Source of the DNA: Brachionus rotundiformis | Lineage: Eukaryota; Rotifera; Eurotatoria; Ploima; Brachionidae | Direction of reading: 5' to 3' | DNA: 64,000 nt | NCBI GenBank assembly: GCA_016802295.1 | Contig: JAESIW010000208.1 | Coordinates: forward strand, 80,947 to 144,946 | Shown here: one piece after another, positions 11,063-22,543 of the stretch | How the letters are laid out: every line of letters begins with the position of its first letter | How positions within the stretch are numbered: position 1 is the first letter of the stretch | The notes under the pieces: model-generated | What the model saw: only the letters and a program-made list of their open reading frames with translations | The model's database searches: none | Told to the model about the DNA's origin: nothing | Made by a program: the position numbers and the translations under genes

Positions 11063-11908
11063 CTATAAAAGTTTAGGCAATTGTTTTAGTTTATCAATAT
11101 CTAAAACATAATCTTCATCATCCTCATCACTTTGTCTACCATCTACTAAAACTTTGGTTTGTCCCATTGATTGATCGAAATCCATTGTCGGCTTACCAAA
11201 CAGCCATATGTCATCATCCTCACTGTCCTCCTCAAAATTTCCACTATCTTGGCCACTACAGCTACTAACACTTTTTCTCATTATGATCTTTCTGTTTGTT
11301 TCTTTGTTCGGATTGTATAACTGGAATAAGTTACCAGTGTCTAGTTTGGGAAGAAGTATGGATTGAGCGCTGGTGTCATTTAAGTATTTGGCAGCCAGCG
11401 CTTTTGTATTAATGCTTGTATTACAATAAGTTGGGTTTAAATCATCGAATACTCGGCTTACAAAGTTAAATCTTGGCAAAACGGACTCATTCGGCGAGTC
11501 ACTGCTCCATTGTTGGTTTTTTTCCTTCATTTCTCTTAGGGCTACACTAAATACATTGTCACACTCACTGTCACTTTCATCCTTGTCCGCTTCGACGCCT
11601 TCGAAATTAAAAAAACTTCCATTTTTGTAGAGATTTTCGTCATAGGTCTGGTCGCATTTTTTCAAAATTGGTTTTGGATACTCGTACATGTCAGGCTTGG
11701 GATCGGGTAATGGACACTCAAACCTCGGTATGCCGAGCATTAGGCTCTTGCTTATCGGATCATTGTCAAAATTGGGCGATTGAGTGATTGGAGAGTAAAG
11801 ACTAAGGCTGTATTTTTTCAAACTAGGCGACTGTGAATACGGAATGGGCGCTGTCCGCTTTGGATACACAAATTCGTAATCTTCTTCGAACAAATTTGAT
11901 TCCAACAT
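11063..11908 (-). CDS. Short STIL/Ana2-like protein, paralogue 1
   Basis: A 281-residue, intronless, mostly disordered acidic protein. It starts at the ATG at 11908; the upstream in-frame codon at 11923 is GTG. It is a clear paralogue of the protein at 60966-62132. Blocks conserved between the two, in order, are PYSQSPSLK near the N-terminus; KPILKK; a DGSLF/NGSFF block and an acidic DSE block; TKALAAKYL (about residues 166-174); S-ILPKL; WLFGKP; and the C-terminal LDI(D/E)KLKQLPKLL. From memory, human STIL ends in a very similar LPKL motif (TIM region), and the NTKALAAKYL block resembles the STAN motif that binds SAS-6. I therefore propose a reduced centriole-duplication factor of the STIL/Ana2/SAS-5 group. 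The coiled coil and long N-terminal domain of STIL are not evident, so the assignment needs a profile search. Confidence 0.6.
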   Translation of the reverse strand: MLESNLFEEDYEFVYPKRTAPIPYSQSPSLKKYSLSLYSPITQSPNFDNDPISKSLMLGIPRFECPLPDPKPDMYEYPKPILKKCDQTYDENLYKNGSFFNFEGVEADKDESDSECDNVFSVALREMKEKNQQWSSDSPNESVLPRFNFVSRVFDDLNPTYCNTSINTKALAAKYLNDTSAQSILLPKLDTGNLFQLYNPNKETNRKIIMRKSVSSCSGQDSGNFEEDSEDDDIWLFGKPTMDFDQSMGQTKVLVDGRQSDEDDEDYVLDIDKLKQLPKLL

Positions 11909-13964
11909 TTTTTTTCTATTCACATAAAAATAAGAAAATACAACCTAGAAAATTTTATATATATTTTTTTCTGAAAATTTATGTTGCTGTTTATACGATA
12001 TATAAAAAAAAAAGTATTAAAAATTCAATAAAAAGGCTAATTTTAATTTTTTATTAAAAGAGTCGACCTATGTAGACCACTTTAAGAACTTTTTTTTATA
12101 CGAGTTAAATTGTAAGGTTTTGTTTATGATAGTAATTAATTAAAAAATTATTCTTATAACTATCGGACTCGGGTAATTTAGTTCATAAACTAATGACTAG
12201 ACGCCCAAATATTCAAGGGCCTTAGATTTTAAATGTTCATTTATCTTTTTTTTTTCTAAATTAACAGGTCAACTAATAATGGAATTTGTCGTACTGACTT
12301 AAAGGCAAATAAGAAATTAGTTCAATTTTTTTTAATTAAATTTAACTTAAACAAAAGTTATTCTGACTTTTTCTTAATTATCTTTAAACCTTAAAATCTT
12401 TTGTGTTGTTTAATTGTATAAAGCGTAAAAAAAAACCTAAATATTATTTATAAAAAAGTTTTTTGTATTTGCTCTTTTGATTAAATTTGACCACATCAGA
12501 AAAAAAATTTTCGACTTCAAATTACGCAATTCTAATCTAGAAATTAATTTTTAATTTTTTCTAATTTATTTAAACTTTTAATTAATAATTTACCCTGTTT
12601 AATACCGAATACCAACTCAGACTAATAAGAGTTCGTTTAAATAAATTTATATTAACTTATAGAGTGCTTATTATTAGGAATTTATTGGTATTTGTAAAAT
12701 AAAATCTTTTATATACCGTCAAGAACTTATAAGTTAAAAATTTCTTGATTAATTAGTTTTAAATTTACTCTTTATTTGAAAAAGATCATTTTTAAATTAG
12801 TAATATCTAATTTTGTTGTCATGTGGTAAATCAAATTTATGTAAATAGAAAATTTGGTTTATCATATGAATTATTGTTTTTTACAATACATACTTTATTT
12901 AGAGAATAATTTTTTAAAATTAATATGTAAAATTAAAAAAAAATGAGAAAGTTTTTGTGAATAAAAATCTTATCAAGTTCGCTTTTTTAGCGTATTTCTT
13001 GATTAAAGTAAAAACATATACAGAGAAATGTTAAAAATTAAAATTTATAGCTTTTTTATTTTTCTCAGGTGTGAAAGAACTTAATTTATAATTTCTTATT
13101 ATCTTCTATCTGACCGATTTACAAAGTCATATAGATTATAAATTTTGGAATGGCAATAAATATGGTTTATCTTGCATCGAGCCCATTATAAAATAACCTG
13201 ATAAAAAAATAATTTCAAATATATTTATAATCAAAAGGACAGCAAAACTACTCCAAATAATCGAAAAAACTCGTATCTTTAACGAGTTTTTAATTGATTG
13301 CCGTACTCTGATTCGACTCGTGCCAGCCACTTGAACTAATTAACAAAAACTTCGTAGTTTAAAAGTTTTTATTAAAAATTAAAAAAAAAATAATAATAAA
13401 AATTTTGTAAATACTTCATTAATTTAGGTCAAAGCTTTTTTGTTACTTTTGAATGAAAATAAAGAAATTAAACATTAAAAATCACGGTTAAATGGAGCAA
13501 ATACCTGAAAAAAAAAAGAAAAAAAAAAAACAAAAACAAAATTTTAATAAAATTTTTTTAAACTAAATTTCAGTTTTATTTATTTACAGTCAGGTCTAGG
13601 TTGATTCAATAGAATATAAGCTTAAATCGAGTTTCAATTAACAATAAACTTTTTTTTTAATTAATAGATGAGGAAATTTTTTTTTAATTTTTTAAAATTT
13701 TAAATTTTTTTTAATAACTAATTTTTGGCAAACTTAAATGACATTTTCATAAAAACTAACTCAATCAAACAAATTCACCTGCAAAAAAAATGTTTTTCAA
13801 ACTAAATAGCCCTATTTAGACTTGGATAAAATCTTCCTTGTTAAAAGGAATTTTAATGATGGTATGTTGGACCAACTACTTGAAATTTTCCCTGTGCCAG
13901 TGACGAGGTTTTACCATTTTCGCATTCCTTAAAAATGTTTATAGTCGAAAATAAAATAAAAAGC
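11909..13964. other. Intergenic, AT-rich; no firm gene
   Basis: About 2 kb upstream of the STIL-like gene and downstream of LARP1. On the minus strand there are two good splice-acceptor-like sites (near 13506 and 13781, poly-pyrimidine then CAG). A short GTG-started frame at 13136-13330 encodes a possible membrane helix. I could not assemble these into a gene. The 3' UTR of LARP1 must lie in the right part. Confidence 0.45.
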
Positions 13965-16900
13965 TTATCTTTTCTTTAAAATTACATCAACTACTCTAAA
14001 GTCTTCAAGTCGCTTGTATTTTTTTAGAATATCGCTTAGACGCGGCGTAGTGTCCGGCTGTTTGCGCGAATATTTCAAGAATGCCCAAAATTTTTCCAAG
14101 CCGTACAATTGATTATTGTCATAGTCTCTCAGGGTTTCTTCTTCGAAGTCTTTGTACAGGTCGGTTCGGAATTTCTTCTCCAAACCATAGCTGTAAAATC
14201 TGAACAAACACTCAAGACCATATCTAAATAAAATTTAAATTTAATTTTAATTTTTCAAATTATAATAATTAATTTTTGAAATAGCGTGGTTTGAAAATGA
14301 ATTTAAAAAGTATTTAATTATGTCAGTAATCACTGTACAAATTGGCCAATGTGGCAACCAAATTGGCGAGAAGTTTTTTGACACTTTAATCTCAGACTGT
14401 TTGGACCATAGGCCAAATAAGAACCAAATTAACCTCAGTTATTTTAATAAGTTAAACCAAGACTATACACAAGAATGTATTGAGCGATTTTTTAGCCAAA
14501 ATGAAGATGGTCAAACGTTCGCTCGTGGCATTCTAATTGACATGGAAAGTAAAGTTGTGAACAAAATATTGGGAAAGAATCAGCGCTATTTTTTTAGACC
14601 TGAAAACTCGTACACTCAAAAAAAAGGTAGTGGCAACAATTGGTCATATGGATATTGTGTAAATGCACCCAAATCTGTACATTTGGTTGAGGATGTTATT
14701 CGAAAAGAGAGTGAGCGATGCGACAGACTGAGCTCGTTTTTAATTTGCATGAGCATGGCTGGAGGAACTGGCAGTGGTGTGGGCTCATTTTACACTGAGT
14801 TTTTGCGCGACTCGTATCCAAGAATATCCCTGGTGAATACATGTGTTTGGCCATTTTCCACAGGAGAAGTTACCTTGCAAAATTACAACTTTTTGCTCAC
14901 TCTTAACAAATTGTACGAGACCAGTGATGGACTAATCTTGCTCGAGAACGATACCTTGCACCAGATAAGCAAGCGTATACATTCAATAAGTCCAAATAAA
15001 GAAATTACTTTTGATGATTTAAATATGGTAATTGGACATAAATTGGCTTCAATTATGCAACCATGCACAGGTCCTAATTTACAAAGAAATTATTTGAATG
15101 AAGTAGTTGGTGAGCTGTGCGCCCATCCAGACTACAAACTACTTAGTCTTAACAATGTCCCAATGATGAGCTCTGAATCAATTGAATTCAGCACCTTTAA
15201 ATGGAATTCATTGTACAAAAATGCCAGACAGTTGCTTTATACTGGAGGTTTTATGGATGAAGGCTTGAAATGGGGCGTAGACAAAAGTTTTAACAAGACC
15301 ATCAGTTTGTCATTGTTTGCCAGAGGAGTAAATGATTCAGACTACGAGCATTCTGATCTGAAAAATGGCTTTTTTGATTCTGATTTTTTAAATAAGCATT
15401 TTAAAACAAAAGCGTTTGGAGTCGTATCAGATCCGGTGAGAATATGGCAACATCCAAGACCATTTAATAGATATGAAAAAAGTCTATCTCTTCTTGCAAA
15501 TAGTCAGATGCCGGCCTTTAAGATTGATAGTCTTCTAGAAAAGGCTTGGAACATGTTCATGTCCAAAGCTTATGTGCATCAGTATGTTAGGTATCAAGGC
15601 TTTGAGGAAGAAAATTTGCTCAATGCGTTCATTTTTAATGAACAATTAGTAAAAAATTATAAGTCACTGTAAATTAATTTAATATAAATGATTTAGAAAA
15701 AAACAAACAAAAAATATTTTATAAACTTAATTCAAAATTTAATAATAAAGATAATACAATTTAAAAAATTAATATATTTATTTCAATTTATTATCATAGT
15801 AAAAAGAGATGATTTATTTGATCAATTATTTTTGAATCAAGTATTAATTTTTTTTTATTTAAAAAATTATGAAACTTAAAAAAAATTATCTATTTTTAAA
15901 TGTTTAATGATTAATACCAAAAATATTTGTTCATATTTAAATCGTAAATTTTTATTAAAAACAAACTATCTAAGCATAAAAATTAATTTGAGAAATAATT
16001 TTTTGATAAACTAATCTTTAATATTTAAATATAGATATTTTTCTGAAAGCAAAAACATCGTTTTTATCTATCTTTTTAGTTTTTACTACTTAAATCAAAA
16101 CAAGTAGCAAATTTGTCTATCTAATCTTCCCAACAAAAATAATTAATAGTTTTTTCTTAATAAAATTTACTCTTTTTACTATTTAGTTATTATTTATTGG
16201 TTTTTAGATATTTAGTCTTTTGATATTCCTACAACTGATTTTAAGAAAAAATCTTAAAAGATCAATGATTTCGTTGATATTTGTCTAATAATTAGTTAAA
16301 AAAGTAATAAATATATTTTTTTAAATTAATAATTAAATTAAGGACCAAATTAACTCCTATAAAATACATTATTAAATAATTGAACTTGTTTCTAAATTGA
16401 ATATTTACGACTATCTTGAACAATTATCTATCATTTTAATTATAAAAGCATATTAGATAATCGATTTTAAAATGGCATGACATGATGAAATACTAGAACG
16501 CCACGTGGTAACAGACTACAACCAAATGAAGCCACTTCTGATACCAAAAAGTCATTGACGAAGCTACATGAATAGTTTTCCAAAGCAAATTCCAAACCAA
16601 GAACCAAAAATCAAGCTCAGTAAGAGATCATGACCAGACAGTAGCCTTACTTTATGAATATAAACAAAGTTCAACTCAAATTTTAACTCAATATTGCATC
16701 ATAGCCAAAAAAAATTATTAGAAAATTTTTTTTTAAATTATAAAATATATTACAAAATATATTTTATCTAAAGAAAACCATGTTTAACCATTGCCAAGTG
16801 TTGGGCGCAATTATGTAATTAGAAAAATTTATAAAATAAGTAAACTCTTCAAGAAAATTAGCAAATCGAAAAAAAAAATCACGCCTGGTCTTACCTGTAA

Positions 16901-19257
16901 CCAGCCTTGGCATCTTCATTGGCAATTTGTCTAAATTCTTCATACATCTTTCTATTGAAGTTATCTCTGAGAAAAAATGACCAAAATCTGAACAATGTAT
17001 TCATCTCTTGCGATTTTCCAATGCCATACTTTTTCCTCTCAACAAGACACCTCTTGCGAAACTTGCCATACAATTGCTGCGTAAAGCCATTTTGTTTCAA
17101 CAAAGTAAAAGATGGATGATGAAATGGTATCAAGTCTTGTGATTGAGTGTAACTAGTGCTCAATGGAACATCTTCGTTTAGCATATAATTGCTTGAATTG
17201 TGTCTGGAGCGACCAGTGTACGAGGTCTTTCTCTCACGGGTCTTCTCTTCAGTCTTGATGGTCTCGTCGAGCACCCAGCCGACGTGCATTTCAAGCGGCG
17301 GGTTCTTGCTGTGCCGAGTCTTGCGTTTGTGCGGCGTGCCAGGCTCTGCAGGCCGGGCATCCTTGACCACTGGGTAAAATCTTGACTTTCTGCCAGTCAC
17401 ATTGCCAGCATATCGCTTGGCTCTCTTGGACTTTTTGAAATTTTGACTAGCTCGCGCATGATACTGGACATCTCTGCCACTTTTAATCGAGCTCACATGT
17501 CCCATTAGCTGTTTGAGCGACACGGACTCGTTTGGCAACGAGCCGACCATGAACGTCGAGCTGCCATCGTCGGTCTCGCTGGTTCTCATTTTTTCGAACT
17601 CTTCCCTCGACACCAGATCGACCTGTTTTACCACGGTGTCCTGCTTGGATATGGCCAGGTCCTGCTCGTAGTAAAAGAGGCCGTCGTTTATCTCCTGGGC
17701 TAGATCGGCGGTGATTTTGGCGCGTGGAAGATGCACGCCTGTGCGCTCGTGCTGCACCATTTTGCGGCTAGCTGGCGGCGTTTGGGTTATGATAAGCAGC
17801 TTTTGGACGGTGTGGTCGTCCATTTCGTCGCCGCTCTCGAACTCGTCGTGCTCGTGCTCGTCGCTGTCCGAAAAGTCCGAGTCCGAGTGCTGCTCGGCTC
17901 CGATCTCCTCGTCAAACTGAAACCTGTCGTCCACTTCGGCCGTCTCTTTTTCCTTTTTTCTGCTCTCGAGCTTTTCGCGCCGCGACCTAACCTCTGTCCA
18001 TTGGATGGGATCGCGCTCGGGCGCACTAGTCGACAACAAGCGCGGAAAGAACGGCGCTGGTGTCTTCTTTATGTCAATCGGCTGTGTTCTGTTGGTCTCG
18101 TGGCTTTTTTCACACTTGTCGCCGCCGACCCACTTAAGCGGCTCGATGCGAGTGCGCACCAAATGCTTGCCACTTTCGGCGTCGTGCCTCAGCTCCAATT
18201 TGTCCGATTTTCTCACCGAATCCCTGATCAACTGCTCGTCCAGAGTCAAATTTTTCACTCGCTTAAAACCGGATATTAGAGACAAATCGATGAAGCCGTG
18301 CTGGTCCATTTTGGAGCGCAGGTACACGTCCTTTTCCAGATTTACCTCGCTAAAATAGTACTCTATTTGCTGACGGACAAGCAGGTCCAGATTGGCCATG
18401 TCCGCGTAGCCATAGTACGGATAGTAGAAGGGGTAGAGCGAGGGGTCGTCGGGCACATAGACTGGCTGGGCTATGGTCGAGCAGTAGACCGAATTGGAGG
18501 CCGGATCGGCGGACAAAATAATCGGGTACTCTTCGACCACAATCGAGTCCTTGTTGCCGTACAAGTACTCCTTGTACTCGGGCTGGTTCTGAGATTTGGA
18601 TCTTTTCTTTGACTTGGTCACTGGTAGAGTTTTGCTCAAGTTGGTAGGCTTGTTGGCACTTTTTTTCTGTCTCTCGAGGCTTTTGGTGCGAGTCTTGGCC
18701 TTGGCGGAGTCGGGCTCGGCGCGCCTGGAGTACGGACGTCGCTCCCGTTTTGGCGCGTCGACTACCAGAGGCTTCCACTTTTTTTGCCTGCTTGGCGTGG
18801 TTGATTCGTCTTTGAAGTTGAGCGATTTGCTCTGCGGCATTGGCATTGTCGATTGGTTTAGCTCGGGCTCGCTGGTGAGCGATGGCCAGTCCGATGTGTC
18901 CAAATTGGATGCGATTACCTGAGCTGAGTGTGAGTTTTTTATTCCGTTTTGAGCTGGTGCAAGCTGTGATGTGATGCTGAGTGGTTCGACTTGTGGCAGC
19001 TTGGCCCACGGGTTCACTGACGAGCTGGCAATGACCGGCTTAGGACTCTCGACCTTGAGCTTGGGCACTGTGGGCGTCTTTGGCGTGCTGGGCGGCGTGG
19101 GCAGGCTCGACTCGGGCGCCGCCTTTCGCCGCCTGCGCGGCTTCGCGCTCGGCTTCTTGCTCTTGCTGGCTGCGGCGCCCACCACCTCCCATTCGCCGCC
19201 GTCCTCCTCCAGGATACTATCTTCCAAGTCTAGTTTAGATATATCCAAATCTGACAT
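13965..19257 (-). CDS. LARP1: La-related protein 1 (LARP1)
   Basis: Two exons on the minus strand, 16895-19257 and 13965-14223, separated by a 2,671-bp intron (GT at 16894-16893, AG at 14225-14224). The join falls inside the DM15 region and restores ..AGYRYGLECLFRFYSYG.. in frame, giving 873 residues. The La motif lies at about residues 286-355 (VRQQIEYYFSEVNLEKDVYLR). The C-terminal DM15 repeats, at about 700-865, are the cap and TOP-motif binding module of LARP1. LARP1 binds 5'TOP mRNAs and links mTORC1 to ribosomal-protein synthesis in the cytoplasm. The start at 19257 is the first ATG; an earlier in-frame codon (19269) is TTG, and a further upstream exon cannot be excluded. Exon 1 is strikingly GC-rich for this window, and its middle is low in complexity. 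The intron contains the delta-tubulin gene on the opposite strand. Confidence 0.93.
14320..15672 (+). CDS. TUBD1: Delta-tubulin, nested in the LARP1 intron
   Basis: Intronless gene of 450 residues (human TUBD1 is 453). It starts MSVITVQIGQCGNQIG, the tubulin N-terminal nucleotide loop in its delta form. The tubulin signature GGTGSG lies at about residues 148-153 within SMAGGTGSGVGS, and KQGSGNNWSYGY-like and GEVTLQNYN-like segments are those of delta rather than alpha, beta or gamma tubulin. The C-terminal part (KAWNMFMSKAYVHQY) also matches delta-tubulin. Delta-tubulin is needed for triplet microtubules in centrioles and basal bodies. The gene lies wholly inside the 14224-16894 intron of LARP1 on the opposite strand, about 100 bp from the LARP1 acceptor site. 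Expression of one gene might therefore interfere with the other (inference). Confidence 0.95.
   Translation: MSVITVQIGQCGNQIGEKFFDTLISDCLDHRPNKNQINLSYFNKLNQDYTQECIERFFSQNEDGQTFARGILIDMESKVVNKILGKNQRYFFRPENSYTQKKGSGNNWSYGYCVNAPKSVHLVEDVIRKESERCDRLSSFLICMSMAGGTGSGVGSFYTEFLRDSYPRISLVNTCVWPFSTGEVTLQNYNFLLTLNKLYETSDGLILLENDTLHQISKRIHSISPNKEITFDDLNMVIGHKLASIMQPCTGPNLQRNYLNEVVGELCAHPDYKLLSLNNVPMMSSESIEFSTFKWNSLYKNARQLLYTGGFMDEGLKWGVDKSFNKTISLSLFARGVNDSDYEHSDLKNGFFDSDFLNKHFKTKAFGVVSDPVRIWQHPRPFNRYEKSLSLLANSQMPAFKIDSLLEKAWNMFMSKAYVHQYVRYQGFEEENLLNAFIFNEQLVKNYKSL
15673..16894. other. Remainder of the LARP1 intron
   Basis: 3' flank of delta-tubulin and the donor end of the LARP1 intron. Most is AT-rich. 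The piece at about 16470-16680 is much less AT-rich and has a broken plus-strand frame, so it is possibly an old mobile-element fragment. I could not name it. Confidence 0.4.
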
Positions 19258-21605
19258 ATCTAAATGCAATTAAAAAAATTAAAATTATTCTTTTCCAAGG
19301 TCCAGGCTTTGCCAAGGTCTGTTTCCAAGGCATGGTAAAGTGCTGGTCTTAAAGTGCTTGATGCGAAAACGTGGTTACCCTGATTTGTGTGTTCAATTAC
19401 CTTCACCCCCTCCCCATACCCCCCTTAACTTTTAAATTTTTTCAATGAATTTCAAAATTTGCAATGGTTTTAAAAGCTTTGATTTGTTTTTGAGCGAGGA
19501 TCTTGCATTTGCTCGTACCATGTGGATTTGCAATAAGAGAGAAAGAGAAGGAGAGAAATAAGAGAATGAATGCAAATAGTTTTTTCTTGTTTTTTCACCT
19601 TGCAAGACCTAAATAAATAATTTAGAAATTTATATATATTTATATATATATATAAAGATTTTTTTATTCATTGATTGCTCTTTATTTTGAAATTTGAAAA
19701 GTTTAAATTCAATTAAATGAGATATTATTTGTCCTTATCTATTTTATCTTTAATTATGACTTTGTCGAAGACTAAAAGTTTTAAATTATTATAATTGAAT
19801 AAAAAAAATTTGGAATAATGCATGGTACGCCTGACTTAAGTTAATTTATCTTTAAATAATTCGAGCTCTGTTTCTCATTTGACCAATAGCACTAGAAATT
19901 CGACTTTTCCAATCTGGTTAAGTGCGCTTCTCTGTATTGACTTTTCCAATGTTCAAAGACAATTTTTGGTCTTTGTTTTTTTTCATTTAAAAAAATATAT
20001 CTAAATAATTAAAAAACTATCTTGACAAAAAATTAAAAACTATATGTCCAATGAACAATGACTTAAATTAATTAAAATTAGCTCGATTACGTCAGATTAA
20101 AACCAAAAAGCTAATGTAGGCGTTGATATGGTAATTTTTAATTGGTTTTAGTTGAAGCTTTTTTATATTATAATAGCTAATAAACATTTATAATACTTTA
20201 ATGTTTTTCAAAAATGTTTTACAAGCGTGGTAAATTTGGACACAATCATCTTCGTTTAAATTCACTATTTAAATTTAGAAAATAAAATAAAGAATGATAA
20301 AAGCTTCATAGAAAGCCATCAAAATTAACTTAGTTTAAATTTTGATTATCAATTTCACTGTGGTGTTTTGAAGTTTGAAAATTTAGGTCTTTACAATTGG
20401 CTACCTAGGACAAAAATAGATCAGATTTTAGCCAGCAGCAGCTGTGACAAATCTAATTAAAATTTTTTATTCAATTTTATTTCTAAAAAAGCAATAATCA
20501 ATCATTGAATGCAAACTTTTTTCTTACTCTGTAATCAAAAAAGCTCTTAAAAAGAGAGAGGGAGAGCACTTTGTACCAATCAGCTGCTAATATGTTGCCT
20601 TGCTGAATTTTGGTAATAACTTTATTATATGTATAATTTTATATAACGAAAAAAAAATTATCTTTTTTCGAAGTTAATTTTGGATTTCATAAGCCTAGAG
20701 AACGATCTGACTTAAATGATAACGAAAAATTTATTAGAATTCAAACTAGATAGGTTCGTAATTAAATAAGTTGATTATACTTAAAAATTTATCTGTTGTC
20801 AAGTCATACGTAGTCATGACATAACTAAGTATGAGTTTTTTTTTTAAATTAACTAATAATTATGAAAAATCGTTTAAATTATTTAATTTGTTCTAGAATA
20901 GCTAAAAAAAGCTGATTAAAAATAAATTATTAATTAAGGAAAATTACTTATATCATTTTAAAACTTTTAATCATGAATAAAATTTAATAAAAGCAATTTA
21001 TTAAAAAATTTTACAAAATTTTAATCAACCTAGTCATTTTTAACAAAAAAATTATTTATGGAAAAAAGAGAAATACTTTCATTTGGACCAAACTTTTGGA
21101 TTTCCAGTTCATTTATAACATATTCTGATGTTGACGACTTTGATGAACCTTGGTGAAAAAATATCTGGACCTATTTTGAGACAATATGGCAATTTTATCA
21201 ACTAAAGACTGTAAAACAATATTAAATTCAAATTTAATGGTACATTTTAATCAAGACATGAAAAATAAACTAGCTGAAAACAAGATTGTTTGTAAATTTC
21301 AACGGATAAGACCAAAATATGAACTAAATGGAAAAGTTCCAACCCAAAAAACACTTCCTGATTCATTCTTTTCTCTCATGTATTAATAACTATAGATAAG
21401 AATTCTGAATCAAGATAAAAATAAGTATTTCTTAAAATTCAGATTGAAATTTTTGGTCTAATTAGTCATATAACATCGATTTTGTTTTAGATTCAGATCA
21501 AAACTAAACTTAGACAACTTTCAAAAACCAAATTAAGTTCAGAAGATCTTTACAATATTTCCATATTTGTTTTTTAGGTAAAAAACTCTATTACCATCTA
21601 AATCA
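19258..21605. other. Intergenic, upstream of LARP1
   Basis: Holds the LARP1 promoter and 5' UTR near 19260-19420, a (TA)n-type stretch at 19630-19655, and otherwise AT-rich DNA. A 66-codon ATG frame at 21186-21386 (Lys/Asn-rich, no homology recognised) is not supported as a gene. Confidence 0.5.
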
Positions 21606-21870
21606 GGTATTGTGAATTTCAAAAACAAACAGAACAAAAATCTTTCCTATATTAAAATAAATTAACTAAAATGAAATATATTTAAGAAAAATACTCTGTT
21701 GCATCTTTTTTACCTAAAATAATTTTTCTGATGTAGATAATAGATAAAAAGTAAAGCATCAATAAGATTTAAATTGATTATTGATTTTGTCTACCTAAAA
21801 AAAAGAAAATAAAGTTTTTGTTTTTGGCAAAAAAATTTTGTTCTGTTTATTTTTGAAATTCACAACACCT
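21606..21870. mobile_element. MITE, copy 2 (265 bp)
   Basis: Same family as 10275-10473, bounded by GGTATTGTGAATTTCAAAAA and its inverse ending CACAACACCT. The flanks CTAAATCA and CTAAATAC look like a decayed 8-bp target duplication. The interior includes the block near 21733-21800 that is shared with the other copies. No coding capacity. Confidence 0.75.
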
Positions 21871-22543
21871 CTAAATACCATGTTTGGTTCGAAACTCGAA
21901 AATTTTTTTTTATAATTTACTTTTTGTTATTAAAATTAAACTCTATTTAAGTAAGACAATAAATCTTTAAAGTTTCATCGGCAGTATAATTTTTTAATCT
22001 TCCAGGAAGTTGTTTGAATTTTAATAAGGTAATTCTTATAAAGCAATTCTTAAAAATAAGCTAATTAATTCCAAAAATTCCCAAATTCTATTCTTCTTTT
22101 TAAATCATTCAGCCATTAATTGAGACCACTTGTAAACGTTCGATTCTGGTTTATATGTTCTCTCCCACTTGGCTAAAACCATATAACCAAGTGCAAGATA
22201 TGAAAAATTTTGATACAAATAGAGAAAACAAGAATAAAACTTTGAAAGTCAATGATCTGTCAGCATAAAGGGAAGAATTTACATTATGTAACGCTTTATT
22301 TTTATTTTCCAAACTTGCACCAATTTGGTATTGCTGTTCATTTAAATAATTTTAGAAACTCAAGTAAAATTTAACCAGGTTTAAAATTAAGTTTATAAAT
22401 TATAAACTCAATATACTGAATTTAATAAATATAAAGATAAAATAGTTAATGTTCTAGAGATAATAGACAAAAATTAAAAAAAAAATAATTAATATTTTTT
22501 TCAAAAAAGCACTTTTTCTTGTTTATTTTAAAATTTAATTAAA
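21871..22543. other. Intergenic, AT-rich
   Basis: 3' flank of the eIF4E-like gene. Nothing recognised. Confidence 0.5.

Noticed and set aside
13136..13330. 64-codon minus-strand frame with a hydrophobic stretch
   Set aside because: GTG start; although an acceptor-like TTAG precedes it, no upstream exon could be joined.
17178..19009. Many long open frames on both strands within LARP1 exon 1
   Set aside because: They are shadows caused by the high GC content; the LARP1 frame has the La and DM15 domains.
21186..21386. 66-codon ATG open frame
   Set aside because: Lys/Asn-rich as expected from the base composition, no motif, next to a MITE.
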